A DNA stretch of 37,906 bases from Microscillaceae bacterium (lineage in GTDB: Bacteria > Bacteroidota > Bacteroidia > Cytophagales > Microscillaceae). Each line of letters begins with the position of its first letter. Within the stretch, counting starts at the first letter, position 1. Made by a program: the position numbers and the translations under genes. A model generated the notes under the pieces. The model searched no databases and had not been told where the DNA came from. It was given only the letters and a program-made list of their open reading frames with translations. Positions 27,431-37,906 of the stretch are shown piece by piece. The stretch spans positions 1 through 37,906 of the forward strand of contig JAAUUB010000014.1 in the NCBI GenBank assembly GCA_012031215.1. The letters run 5' to 3'.

Positions 27431-30411
27431 ATGCAAAAACCATCCTGGGTAGCAAGTTTAGTTTTATGGAGCCTTTTAGCAGGACTGGTAGCCCTCACCA
27501 TGAGTGCCTGTTGGCAAACCCGCTCGGCTTATGAGTTTGCCCGAGAGGCCTGGGTAGATAGTGTCTTCAATAATTTAAGTAAAACTGAGAAAATAGGGCA
27601 GTTGTTTTCGGTGCGAGCGCACTCAAACCTGGGGCCGGAGCACGTGGCCGAAGTGGAAAAACTGGTGCGTGATTATAAAGTAGGGGGGCTTACTTTTTTT
27701 CAGGGTGGGCCTTACCGCCAGGCCATATTGACCAATCGCTATCAGTCATTGGCCCGTATTCCTCTATTGGTGGCCATTGATGGCGAATGGGGCCTGGGCA
27801 TGCGGCTCGACAGCACGATGAGCTTTCCCCGTCAAATGACGCTGGGTGCTATCCAGGAGGATAGCTTGGTCAAAGAAATGGGCGGGGCCATTGCCCGTCA
27901 GTGCCGTCGCTTGGGTATCCACGTCAATTTTGCGCCGGTCATAGACATCAACAATAATCCTAACAACCCGGTCATCAATGACCGTTCTTTTGGAGAAGAC
28001 AAGGAAAATGTGGCCCGCAAGGGCATTGCCTATATGGAGGGCTTGCAATCAGAAGGGGTGCTGGCCAATGCCAAGCATTTTCCTGGCCACGGTGATACCG
28101 ACCAGGATTCGCATTATACCCTGCCTGTGATTTTGCACCCGCGGGGCCGGATAGACCAGATGGAGCTTTATCCTTTTGCCCGCCTTTTTGCCAAGGGCCT
28201 GCAAAGCCTGATGGTGGCTCATTTGCAAATCCCCGCCCTTGACCAAAGCCCTAATCGCCCCACTACGCTCTCCAGGCCCGTTGTTACCGATTTGCTCCAA
28301 AAGGAAATGGGTTTCGAGGGGCTTATCTTCACGGATGCACTGGGAATGCAGGGTGTTACAAAATTCTATGCACCCGGCGAAATCAGTGTAATGGCCCTTG
28401 AGGCAGGCAATGATGTCCTCCTGGTTCCTGATGATGTACCCCAGGCAGTTGCAAAGATTGAGGCGGCTCTACAAACCGGACGGCTCACCTGGGAGATGAT
28501 TGACCTTCGGGTTAAAAAAATATTGCGAGCCAAGTATTTTGCTGGCTTGCATCAGTATAAGCCCATTGATCTAGCCGGGCTTGCCCGCGATTTGCACCTT
28601 CCCCAGGATGAGGCTCTTCAGGCCCGGCTTTTTGAAAAAGCCCTCACGGTAGTGCAAAATGAAGAGGCGCTTTTGCCCCTTCGCAAATTGGGGCAAGCCA
28701 AAATGGCCTCGGTTGCTCTGGGTACAAGCCAGCTCAATGCCTTCCAAAAACGCCTGAGTGACTATGCTGCTTTTGAGCACTTTCAATTGGCCGAAAAAAA
28801 TCTGCCTTATCCCTTCAATCAGTTGTTGGAAAAACTTGAGGCCTACGAGGTGGTGGTGGTGAGCCTGCATAATTTGCATAAAAAAAGCCGCGAAAATTTT
28901 GGGCTTACCTGGCAGGAACGCGAATTTATCCAAAAGCTGGGACAAAAAACCCGCGTGGTGCTAGCTATTTTTGGCTCGCCCTATAGTTTGCGGTTTTTTG
29001 AGTCTTTGCCGGCGCTGGTGTGTGCCTATGAGGATAATCCCATCACGCAGGGACTCGTGCCGCAATTGCTCTTTGGCGCCATCGCTGCCGAAGGAAAATT
29101 GCCTGTTTCGGCTTCGGTTCGCTTTGGCCTGGGCCAGGGCCTGCGGCTGGCCGCAACGGGACGCTTGCGCTTTGGGCTGCCCGAGAGTGTGGGCATGCGC
29201 CGCGATACCCTGGCAAAAATAGATGAACTGGTGGCCCAAATGATTGAAAGTGGAGCCACTCCGGGCGTACAAATTGTCATTGCCCGCCAGGGTCAAGTAG
29301 TTTGGAACAAAGGCTATGGCCATCATACCTATGCCCGGGAGCGTCCAGTTAGCCCCGAAACGGTTTATGATGTGGCTTCCATTACCAAAGTAGCGGCCAC
29401 TTTGCCGGCCCTGATGTATCTTTATGAGCAGGGCAAAATCAAACTGAATGAAAAAGTGGCCACTTATCTGCCCGAACTACTCAAAACTGACAAAGCCAAT
29501 ATTACGCTAAGAGACGTACTGACCCACCAGGCGGGACTGGTTCCTTATTTACCCCACTGGGAAAAAACCGTAAACAAAGCCACAGGGGCTTTTGTGCCCG
29601 GCCATTATCAAAAAACAAAAAGTGAAGAATATGCTCGGGCTGTTGCCAAAGACCTTTACGGGCACCAGAGCCTGGAAGACAGCCTTTGGCGCTGGACCAT
29701 TGCGTCTCCAAGCCGAAAGCCCAAGCGTCGTCCGCCATTTTTTCCTATGAATACAGCGATTTGAGTTTTTATATCTTAAAGCGCATTGCTGACAAATTTT
29801 TGCCTCTTTCACTGGATAGTTTTGTGCAAAAGCAATTTTATGAACCCATGGGCATGTACCGCAGTGGATACCTGCCACTGGAGCGGCTGCCCCTCGAGCA
29901 AATCCCTCCCACGGAGCAGGACACCTACTTTCGTCAGCAACTGGTGCATGGCTTTGTGCATGACCAGGGGGCGGCCATGCTGGGCGGGGTAGCCGGGCAC
30001 GCCGGGCTTTTTGCCAATGCCCTCGACCTGGCCAAGTATATGCAAATGCAGCTTCAGGGTGGGCACTACGGCGGGCAGGTATTTTTTCGGGATAGTACCA
30101 CCCGTTTGTTTCAAAAACCATTTATCGAGAAGGAAGACCTTCTTATGTTGGCTGGCAACCGCCGGGGCCTGGGCTGGGACCGCAAAGATGCGGAATCTTA
30201 CTCCTACATACCGGACCCGGCTTCTGATGGGTCATTTGGTCATTCCGGCTTCACGGGCTGTGTGGTCTGGGCCGACCCCAAGACCCAATTGGTGATGGTT
30301 TTTTTATCTAACCGAATTCATCCTTCTGCCGAAAACACGCAACTTATCACAGCGCATTGGCGAAGAAAAATCTTAAACCTGGCTTATGCGGCCTTGATTG
30401 CACCACAATAG
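27431..30411 (+). CDS. GH3 beta-N-acetylglucosaminidase fused to a beta-lactamase-type domain (lipoprotein, one frame break)
   Basis: About 994 residues. The N-terminus ends in LTMSAC, a lipobox, so it is probably an outer-membrane or periplasmic lipoprotein. GH3 domain about 40-385 with KHFPGHGDTDQDSH and FTDALGM (the nucleophile Asp at about 302), matching NagZ-type N-acetylglucosaminidases that act on peptidoglycan fragments. About 385-590 is a second GH3 region. From about 600 to the end there is a beta-lactamase/serine-hydrolase domain with SITK (Ser at about 650, SxxK), EYSDLSFYIL (YxN-like) and HSGFTG. The frame breaks at the six-T run 29738-29743; adding one base joins FF to SYEYSDLSFY. 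Bacteroidota commonly carry this fusion; it probably recycles wall material. Confidence 0.9.
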
Positions 30412-30434
30412 AAGCAGCTTGACAAATACTTATC

Positions 30435-30469
30435 CCAAAAAGCCTTCGTTCCAGGCAAAGGCTTTTTGG
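30435..30469. terminator. Bidirectional hairpin terminator
   Basis: An 11-bp perfect stem (CCAAAAAGCCT / AGGCTTTTTGG) around a 13-base loop, lying between the convergent GH3-fusion gene (stop 30411) and the DUF3108-like gene (true stop near 30478). Confidence 0.65.
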
Positions 30470-30477
30470 TTTAAAGT

Positions 30478-31205
30478 TTAATTTCTTTTTGTCAGTACAG
30501 AATAACCCATCATTTTGCCTTTTTGTTGTAGGTCTCTGAACGCACCATCCCTACCCCTTTGCAAAACCACTCTATCGCACGCGATTCCACATTCATAATC
30601 GCAATTTTGGCTCTTACATTGTAGGAAATCTTGACACAGTCGAAAGTGCCGGCTGGGGTGGTGATTTTTTCCATGCCTTCTACCTTGCGCTCACTCACAT
30701 TGACCGTAATTTCGCCCATCATAGGCATTTTTTCACCATTTTCCATCAAAAACTCCACCGTCATTTGCCCATCTTTGAGGCTTTGCCCGGGGCTGGGATT
30801 GTTGGGAATGTCAAGATAATCGGCTTTCATCTTCATTTGCATGTCTTTCATAGACTGCTGTTGCTGGTTGAGGGTGGAGCTGAGGCCGCCAAACTCAAAA
30901 TAAAAGGCATCATTCTCACATTTGACCTTATAATCGCCTTTGGCCATTAATTTTTGCCCGTCTTCGTTTTCAAAAACTTCTACACTGGCATCCAGCACGG
31001 TAGCCCCTCCGGCTTCGCTTTTGCTGAGAATGGCGTGGCGGGCTAGGCCTGTTACTTTCCCTTTTACATCGTAGTTGGTAATCTCAAAGGTATGGCCGGG
31101 TTGAGTAGGAAAATAAAAAACACAATCATTGGCCATATCACCCTGGAAAGCCAGAGTGGGTAATAAACCTAAGATTAATAAGAGGTTTTGAATCGTCGTT
31201 TGCAT
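30478..31205 (-). CDS. Exported hypothetical protein, DUF3108-like/TapB-type (one frame break)
   Basis: About 243 residues. A signal peptide (IQNLLLILGLLPTLAF) precedes a beta-rich body, YFPTQPGHTFEITNYDVKGKV, and FDCVKISYNVRAKI near the end, as in small Bacteroidota proteins related to DUF3108. The literal frame ends at 30510; one more base in the five-T run at 30520-30524 gives the family-like ending KGKMMGYSVLTKRN and a stop at 30478-30480. The annotated open frame starts at 31268, but ATG 31205 begins the signal peptide. Function unknown. Confidence 0.7.
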
Positions 31206-31421
31206 TTTGACTTGATTTTTAGGTGTTTCAGATGAAAAGAATCTCTCAAAGAACGAAATAATATACAAGATATGCTTTGTGAATGGCTCACAATTATTTC
31301 AAGAGAAACTAAAAAAAATAATCAGGGAGAACTTCGCTTTTTCTCAAAAAACCTACTAAAACACAGAAACCAGGAAAGTATAAATTCGTAAGAAAAAAAT
31401 GAAAATGAAGCAAAATATCGG

Positions 31422-31799
31422 ATGAAACACGCTTTTTACTTATTCTTACTCTCAGGCCTACTTACCCCCTCACTCCAAGCCCAGACCACTATTCCTATTC
31501 AAGCCCGCCCCTTGATAGATTTGCTTTTGTCGGTCAAAGAGAATGACATGGAAAAATTCAGAAATGCCTTTTCCAGGAAAATCATTCAGGCTAATCCTCC
31601 CACCACCTGGAACCAAAACCTGCGCGAAGGCCGGGAAGTGCTCTTGTCTAAATTTGGGAATTTTCGGGTAGAGGATTTTAGTTTTTCCTATCAGGGCAAT
31701 CAGGAAGAAGGCCGAATCGTGCTTTATTACCAACAACAGGCCCACCTTTCGCTGGCGGTGGTGCGCGAACAGGAAGGTTGGAAGCTCAACGAACATTGA
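31422..31799 (+). CDS. Small exported hypothetical protein (DUF4783-like)
   Basis: 125 residues. A signal peptide (AFYLFLLSGLLTPSLQAQ) followed by a single compact NTF2-like domain: IDLLLSVKENDMEKFRNAFS at the start and a final VREQEGWKL. Small exported proteins of this kind are common in Bacteroidota and are of unknown function. It is divergent from the DUF3108-like gene with about 216 bases between, and ended by its own terminator. Confidence 0.7.
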   Translation: MKHAFYLFLLSGLLTPSLQAQTTIPIQARPLIDLLLSVKENDMEKFRNAFSRKIIQANPPTTWNQNLREGREVLLSKFGNFRVEDFSFSYQGNQEEGRIVLYYQQQAHLSLAVVREQEGWKLNEH

Positions 31800-31843
31800 G
31801 GCTCAAAATAATTTCTCGTGTCTTATCTAATCATCAAAAAATG

Positions 31844-31867
31844 CCAGGCCTTTGGTCTGGTTTTTTT
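31844..31867 (+). terminator. Intrinsic terminator of the small exported protein gene
   Basis: Stem CCAGGCC / GGTCTGG (one G-U pair) around a TTT loop, followed by seven T, about 45 bases after the stop codon. Confidence 0.75.
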
Positions 31868-31868
31868 A

Positions 31869-31899
31869 TTCGTGGCAATGGGCCTTTTTTGTAAATTTG
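31869..31899 (+). promoter_or_regulatory. Putative promoter of trhO
   Basis: TTCG at 31869-31872, 19-base spacer, TAAATTTG at 31892-31899. The -7 element is a full match to TAnnTTTG and the -33 element has one mismatch. Expected start near 31906, about 20 bases before ATG 31928. Confidence 0.5.
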
Positions 31900-31927
31900 C
31901 ACCCGGAATGTATTAAATGTGCTGGTC

Positions 31928-32892
31928 ATGGTTAACCACGAGATTTTACTGTATTATTGTTATTCTCATATTGAAGAACCCGAAGCCTTTCGCGAAGCCC
32001 ACCATGCTTTTTGCCTGGCGCACGATCTTCGGGGCCGCATCATCATTGCCCGGGAGGGCATCAATGGTACGATTTCCGGTTTGCCAGAAAATACCACTGC
32101 CTATAGGGCACATCTGCTTGCGGATGGTCGTTTTCCTGACCTTGATTTCAAGGTAGAATTGCATGAGGGGCATGCTTTTCAAAAACTATATGTGCGGGTC
32201 AAGCCAGAAATTGTTCATTCTGGCCTTCGGCATCTTCATCCGCGCCAAAAACCGGGAAGTATATTGAACCCCAGGAATTTAAAGAGCTCAAAAACGCCGA
32301 GGATGTTATTTTGCTCGATGTTCGTTCCAATTATGAACATCAGGTCGGGAAGTTTAAAAACGCCCTTACCCTGGACATTGACCATTTTCGGGAATTTCCC
32401 CAAAAAATAAAAGAACTGGAGCAATACCGCGATAAGAAAATTATCACCTATTGCACCGGGGGCGTTAAATGCGAAAAAGCCAGTGCGTATTTGATTGAAA
32501 ACGGATTTTCGGAGGTATATCAATTGCATGGAGGCATCATCAAGTATGGCTTGGAAACAGGCGGCGAGGATTTTGAGGGTAAATGTTATGTCTTTGACAA
32601 TCGCGTGGTGGCCGAAGTCAATCACATCAATCCTACGGTGCTTGCCCTTTGCCAGATTTGCCAAACCCCCTGCGACCGTATGGTCAATTGCGCCAATCCT
32701 ATTTGCAATGCCCATTTTCCGATGTGTGAGGCTTGTGGCTGGCAAATGGAAGGGGCTTGCTCGACTGCCTGCCAGGCCCACTCAGAAAAACGGAACTATG
32801 ATGGCACAGGCTTTTACCAAAAAGAACTGAACGGCTACGACCCGGCCATGAATTCACACAATATACAACGCACCAAAAAAGCCCAATGCTAG
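31928..32892 (+). CDS. trhO: tRNA uridine(34) hydroxylase, rhodanese type (one or two frame breaks)
   Basis: About 320 residues when rejoined. TrhO (YceA/YbfQ family) forms 5-hydroxyuridine at U34 of tRNAs. The N-terminal acylphosphatase-like domain (LRGRIIIAREGINGTISG) is followed by the rhodanese domain with VILLDVRSNYEHQVGKF, the active-site Cys in CTGGVKCEKASA, and a C-terminal Cys-rich tail (CQICQTPCD, CANPICNAHFPMCEACG), the usual family layout. The frame breaks between about 32223 and 32258: with corrections near 32228 and 32254 the protein reads GIFIRAKNR and KYIEPQEFKELKNAED. The literal GTG at 31919 is possible but ATG 31928 fits better. Confidence 0.88.
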
Positions 32893-32921
32893 CTCAAAGG
32901 GCTAAATTTATAAGCACTGCT

Positions 32922-33949
32922 TTATAAAAAGGCCTCCCGCAAATCAAAAGTAGATTTTTGCCCAATCAAGTCATAATTTTGCTGAAGCCATTGGTCGGCA
33001 TAGCGGCGGCCAGTGGCTTTGAGGGTTTGCAAAATTTCCAATCAGCATTGAGCTTACTCGATAAATTGAGCTGGTAAATGTCGGCCTCAGGATTAATGCG
33101 GTGGAAGTAAATCCTGCGAAAACGGCCCTCAAACTGCCCCAGGTCGATTCCGGCATCGAGCAGGCGGTCTATGAATTCAATCTTGCGCATCTCGAGCATC
33201 AGGCTGGAATTAAAACTTAGTTCATTGACCCGGTCCCGAATTTCATTGGCCTTCTTGGGGGTTTCGGGTATATCAATGGGATTGATATGCACTATCATAA
33301 TGTCAGAGCAATCTGTCCCATCTATCAAAGGATAAATGGGGGGATTGCCCATGTAGCCGCCGTCCCAATAGTCTTCGCCTTCAATCGTAACAGCCTGAAA
33401 CATATAGGGCAGGCAGGCGGAGGCCAACACGGCCTCAACGCTAATATCTTGGAGGCTAAAAACCCGCGCCCGTCCCCGCCGCACACTAGTAGCACATACA
33501 AAGAGGCGGGTGGCCTGGCAGGCTCTCAGGCCCTCAAAATCCACAATCTTAGTTAAAATTTCGCGCAGGGGGTTATAATTGCTGGGGTTAGATTGATAAG
33601 GCGAAACAAAAAGATTGAACATTTCTGTCCATTGAAAGCCCGGGGTGTTGTCGAGATTCCCAAAGCCAAAAAATTTATCTATCCAACTGGGCCGCAAAGG
33701 GGAGAGGGCGTGGTAGGTGGACACAGTGTGCCAAAACTTTTCCAAGAGTTCGCGGGCGGCCTGGCGGGAGCCTTTGTGCAAGCCATAGGCCAGTACCGTG
33801 GCGTTCATTGCCCCGGCACTGGTGCCCACAAAGCCTTCTAAATGCAGGGTTTCCTCCTCGAGCAATCGGTCGAGCACCCCCCAAGTGAAGGCCCCGTGAG
33901 AGCCGCCGCCCTGTAGCGCAAGGGCCAGATGTTTTTCGGTTTTTGGCAT
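32922..33949 (-). CDS. Patatin-like phospholipase (one frame break near the 3' end)
   Basis: About 342 residues. Oxyanion hole GGGSHGAF at the N-terminus, nucleophile Ser in GFVGTSAGAMNA at about residue 44, and the catalytic Asp in WDGGYMGNPP, so the Ser-Asp dyad is complete. The family hydrolyses acyl esters of lipids. The literal frame ends at 32966; one more base in the four-A run at 33031-33034 gives DWKFLQTLKATGRRYADQW and a stop at 32922-32924. It converges with trhO. Confidence 0.88.
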
Positions 33950-34110
33950 TGGAATAAGGGTTGATTGTTGCTTTAAATGACGAGTAAAAATAGCGATTAT
34001 TTGGAAAAGGCGGGGATTATCCGGGAATATTTAAAAGTAAAACTATTTGGAGCATTGGATTGTGCTCACCTGAAGAGGGTGGGGGGAATTAGTATCTTTT
34101 TTGTGCGGGA

Positions 34111-34166
34111 GCATAAAATAAAAATGCCCTTCCCATTGAATTTTATTTCAAGAAGAAGGGCCATTT
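34111..34166 (-). terminator. Intrinsic terminator of the tmRNA gene
   Basis: On the minus strand the arms AAATGGCCCTTC and GAAGGGCATTT pair with one bulge and are followed by TTTATTTTATG. It lies directly after the tmRNA 3' end. Confidence 0.6.
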
Positions 34167-34173
34167 GAGGAGA

Positions 34174-34545
34174 GGTGGAGCCGGAGGGATTCGAACCCTC
34201 GTCCGATCAAGAATAACCTCGAGCTTTCTACACGTTTAGTTTTGTTTGGATTTTCGAGCTTGGTGAAGGTACAACACGAACCCAACCCAAGCCTTATTCG
34301 CTGAATTTCGCTAAAAAGACCCACGACTTGTCTTCCGCTAGTTCTGAGATTCGATGCCTCATATGTAAACCCGACAGAACCGGGGGCTTACGAGACACTG
34401 ACATAAAACCTAGTATCTAAACTTAGGCTGCCAGGGCGTAATTCTTTTCGCCATTTATTGTTTGAAAGCCTTTTTGACAGGAGATGCTCTCAACTCCCGA
34501 CGTGCTTACTCGTGCTACCGCTTGCCGTCAAAGCCAGTCGGCCCC
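34174..34545 (-). ncRNA. ssrA: Transfer-messenger RNA (tmRNA)
   Basis: About 372 bases. The 5' end reads GGGGCCGACTGGCTTTGACG and the 3' end has a T-arm (GGTTCGAATCC) and acceptor CGGCTCC pairing with GGGGCCG, with ACC encoded. The open tag frame gives GEKNYALAA followed by TAA (34423-34452), a typical Bacteroidota tag. tmRNA enters stalled ribosomes with SmpB and adds the tag for degradation. The expected acceptor pairing, T-arm and tag are all seen. It is preceded by its own promoter and followed by a hairpin. Confidence 0.95.
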
Positions 34546-34576
34546 ATATTTCAAAGAACTTACTCCCATTGAACTA

Positions 34577-34608
34577 CAAAGATATGGCTAAAGTTTAAAA
34601 TATCCAAA
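34577..34608 (-). promoter_or_regulatory. Bacteroidota-type promoter of the tmRNA gene
   Basis: TTTG (34605-34608), 20-base spacer, TATCTTTG (34577-34584) on the minus strand: a full match to the -33/-7 consensus. The start would be about 25 bases before the mature 5' end, consistent with RNase P trimming. Confidence 0.75.
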
Positions 34609-34663
34609 ACCTTTGTTGTTTGCTTAGGTAAGACGTAAACGGACGGGGAAAGTTTTTTGATAA

Positions 34664-36019
<1,356 letters not shown>

Positions 36020-36047
36020 GAATAAATTTTAATGCTTATTCATAAAA

Positions 36048-36080
36048 AAAGCCCGGACGTATTTTCCGGGCTTTCTTTTT
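36048..36080. terminator. Bidirectional intrinsic terminator after eno
   Basis: A perfect 10-bp stem (AAAGCCCGGA / TCCGGGCTTT) with a seven-base loop; a T tract follows on the plus strand and an A tract precedes it, so it can serve eno (+) and the SiaB-like gene (-). Confidence 0.8.
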
Positions 36081-36100
36081 AGTAGTGCGCAAGAAGAAGC

Positions 36101-36661
36101 TTATTTTTCAACGGTAACCGTTACGACAAAAAAGGCAAAATTGCCCGAAAGCTCCTGAATCTGATAGCCCAGGGGATTGTCGGAAGTGAGGGCCGCTTGC
36201 ACCAGGCCAATGCCAGCACCACGACTTTCTTCCTCTCCTTTGGGAGCATTACGAAGCTGGCGTTTGTATTCACGCAAAGCGTCCCGGTCAAGGGAGTTAA
36301 TTACCTCGCATTTCTCTTGCAAAAAGGGAATGTCTTTCTTAAACACCAGATTGCCCGTAATCAATTGGTAATAGGGCTCATTTTGGATAATGACCAGTGT
36401 GCCCACTTTGTCGCGGTTGCTGCCAAAATGGTTTTCTTCTTTGGAGTAAAAAAGTACATTTTGGGCCAGCTCCATAAAGATGGCAAAGACTTTTTTTCCG
36501 GTTTTGGAGTCTTCGGCCTGAAGCTTTTTGCGGATGTCGCGGCTGAATTCGGCCAATAAAATATCGGTGAGTGGCCCTTTGTAGGAGAGCAAGATGTTTT
36601 CGCGGCTGATTTGAGTGTGATACTCAAAAAAATTAAACTCTTTTGTGCCGGAATTTTCCAT
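36101..36661 (-). CDS. SiaB-family (DUF6272) putative kinase/regulator
   Basis: 186 residues. It resembles the SiaB/DUF6272 family: MELAQNVLFYSKEE (an N-box-like segment of GHKL kinases), KVGTLVIIQNEPYYQLITG, and ESRGAGIGLVQAALTS (G-box-like). Relatives in Pseudomonas phosphorylate the anti-anti-sigma protein SiaC; related Bacteroidota genes are often near STAS or response-regulator genes, but none is visible next to this one. The leader upstream of ATG 36661 contains two hairpins. It converges with eno. Confidence 0.7.
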   Translation of the reverse strand: MENSGTKEFNFFEYHTQISRENILLSYKGPLTDILLAEFSRDIRKKLQAEDSKTGKKVFAIFMELAQNVLFYSKEENHFGSNRDKVGTLVIIQNEPYYQLITGNLVFKKDIPFLQEKCEVINSLDRDALREYKRQLRNAPKGEEESRGAGIGLVQAALTSDNPLGYQIQELSGNFAFFVVTVTVEK

Positions 36662-36798
36662 TTTGAAGATGTTTTAAGCCTTGATTATGGCTTATGTAGC
36701 AAAAAACATTCCGATAAAAAAAAGAATGTTTGTTTTAATTCAAAAAAGTACATCCCTACCAGGATAAAGGTGGGCAAGTGGGTCATTAAAGGAAGACA

Positions 36799-36831
36799 TT
36801 TGCACAATTTCGTAAATAGGGTGTACTTTTG
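36799..36831 (+). promoter_or_regulatory. Bacteroidota-type promoter of the glycosyltransferase gene
   Basis: TTTG (36799-36802), 21-base spacer, TACTTTTG (36824-36831). Both elements match. Expected start about 36838, leaving a leader of about 90 bases. Confidence 0.6.
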
Positions 36832-36929
36832 CAATTCTTTTTTTATAACAAGTCCCTGAGTGCCAGGCCCAAAGAACATTTGCCAAAAAAAAAGTAAGAT
36901 GGCCCGGCCAAAACCGTGTGGAGTCAAAA

Positions 36930-37670
36930 ATGATGAAAAATGCCCTGGTGATTGTGCCCACCTATAACGAAATAGAAAATATAGAGGCGCTGGTGCGCAA
37001 AGTGATGGTCTTGCCAACAGCTTTTGACCTCCTGGTTGTGGATGACAACTCGCCCGACGGAACCGGCAAAAAAGTACGAGATTTACAAGACAACTACCCA
37101 GACCGGCTTTTTTTAGCACAAAGAGCCGGCAAACTGGGCCTGGGCACGGCCTATATTCACGGCTTTGAGTATGCCTTGCGCCAGGGGTATGAATATATTT
37201 TTGAAATGGATGCTGATTTTTCGCACAATCCCGAAGACCTGGAAAAGCTCTATCGTACTTGTACCGAAGAAAACTATGATGTGGTCATTGGCTCGCGTTA
37301 CATTAAAGGGGTCAATGTGGTCAACTGGCCTATGTCGCGGGTATTAATGTCTTATTTTGCCAGCAAATATGTGCGGTTTATCACCGGAATGCCCATTGAA
37401 GATGCAACGGCAGGATTTAAATGCTACCGGCGACGGGTCTTGGAAGCCATTCAACTCCCCAAAATTCGCTTTGTGGGCTATGCTTTCCAGATAGAAATGA
37501 AATTTCTGGCTTGGAAATATGGCTTCAAAATCAAAGAAATACCCATTATCTTCACCGACCGCGAAAAGGGCAAGTCAAAGATGTCAGTCAAAATATTTCG
37601 CGAGGCTTTCCTGGGGGTCATTCAGCTCAAGATACAAAGCCTGTTCCGGGCTTATGATTTAGAAATGTGA
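36930..37670 (+). CDS. Polyprenyl-phosphate mannosyltransferase-like GT2 enzyme
   Basis: 246 residues, the size of a DPM1-type enzyme. GT-A fold motifs: ALVIVPTYNEIENIEALV at the start, LLVVDDNSPDGTGKKV, GLGTAYIHGFEYAL, EMDADFSHNPEDL (DAD), VVIGSRYIKG, EDATAGFKCYRR and EIPIIFTDREKGKSKMS. Such enzymes transfer mannose or another hexose from GDP/UDP-sugar to polyprenyl phosphate for glycan assembly. No C-terminal membrane helices are seen. Two adjacent ATG codons (36930 and 36933) may serve. Confidence 0.88.
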   Translation: MMKNALVIVPTYNEIENIEALVRKVMVLPTAFDLLVVDDNSPDGTGKKVRDLQDNYPDRLFLAQRAGKLGLGTAYIHGFEYALRQGYEYIFEMDADFSHNPEDLEKLYRTCTEENYDVVIGSRYIKGVNVVNWPMSRVLMSYFASKYVRFITGMPIEDATAGFKCYRRRVLEAIQLPKIRFVGYAFQIEMKFLAWKYGFKIKEIPIIFTDREKGKSKMSVKIFREAFLGVIQLKIQSLFRAYDLEM

Positions 37671-37714
37671 GACAAGTGAGTGATGCTTGGCAAGCCAAGA
37701 GTTCCATCAAACCG

Positions 37715-37906
37715 CTAAGCCAGTGCTTGCATTGTGGCAATCCAGCGAATGCCTTCTTCTTCGCAGCCAAAAAACCTCGGCTGAAAAGCAAGGGCCGCTT
37801 CTTCGCTCACGGCTTGCCCTACCGAAAGCTGAGCAATGAACTCATCATTCAGGATAATGGCGATGTGGCGCAGTGGGGTATTTTTCAGATCGTTTGGGAT
37901 AATTTG
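37715..37906 (-). CDS. Unidentified protein, C-terminal fragment (runs off the window)
   Basis: 64 codons of an open frame ending in TAG at 37715-37717. It reads NTPLRHIAIILNDEFIAQL, then SVGQAVSEEAAL, and FGCEEEGIRWIATMQAL at the end. The composition, the regular helix/strand pattern and a conserved-looking acidic-Gly-x-x-Trp end suggest a real gene, possibly of a small STAS/SpoIIAA-like fold, but I cannot assign it. The start lies beyond the window. Confidence 0.55.
   Translation of the reverse strand, partial: QIIPNDLKNTPLRHIAIILNDEFIAQLSVGQAVSEEAALAFQPRFFGCEEEGIRWIATMQALA

Noticed and set aside
33977-34168. A 63-codon frame between patatin and tmRNA
   Set aside because: It overlaps the tmRNA terminator hairpin and shows no family resemblance.

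Overview
The window is a stretch of ordinary chromosome from a member of the Bacteroidota, probably a Cytophagia- or Saprospiria-like lineage with moderate G+C. The evidence is a gliding-motility ABC permease of the GldF type, an OmpA protein with PD40 repeats, a DUF6089-like outer-membrane barrel, a GH3/beta-lactamase fusion lipoprotein, a tmRNA whose tag reads GEKNYALAA, very poor Shine-Dalgarno signals, and several promoters matching the Bacteroidota form TTTG-N19..21-TAnnTTTG. No phage, transposase, CRISPR array, tRNA or rRNA gene was seen.

Layout. 1-3.1 kb: a calcineurin-like phosphoesterase (+) and a PolX/PHP protein (-). 3.2-9.5 kb, all (-): an envelope group of NlpC/P60 hydrolase, PD40-OmpA protein, an unknown membrane protein, an M28 peptidase and a TonB-type energy transducer. 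9.5-11.3 kb (-): VanZ-like protein, gcvH, histidine phosphatase. 11.4-13.6 kb: lone gldF (+) facing an amidase (-). 13.7-18.4 kb (-): yqeY, cvpA, alpha/beta hydrolase, CBS protein, nadK, DUF6089-like barrel, ended by a strong terminator. 18.5-23.0 kb (+): pdxJ, an M14 peptidase and aroB, divergent from the yqeY group. 23.0-27.3 kb (-): conserved hypothetical, mutL, two rhomboid proteases, YtxH-like protein. 27.4-31.8 kb: GH3/beta-lactamase lipoprotein (+) and two small exported proteins. 31.9-36.0 kb: trhO (+), patatin (-), tmRNA (-), enolase (+). 36.1-37.9 kb: a SiaB-like regulator (-), a dolichol-phosphate-mannose-synthase-like glycosyltransferase (+) and a partial gene (-).

The most striking property is technical. 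About fifteen genes are split by 18-19 single-base frame breaks, nearly all in homopolymers and mostly one base too few. Essential or housekeeping genes (nadK, mutL, rhomboid, tonB) are hit along with accessory ones, and the protein sequence resumes perfectly in another frame. I read this as sequencing or assembly error and annotate each broken gene as one CDS with the break named.

I found no convincing new biological system. The more interesting biology is a PolX whose polymerase active site is eroded while its PHP nuclease site is intact, a MutL lacking the usual nuclease metal-ligand residues, gldF without a neighbouring gldG, a nested palindrome element at 10.6 kb, and a possible translational coupling (TAATG) between the OmpA and NlpC/P60 genes.
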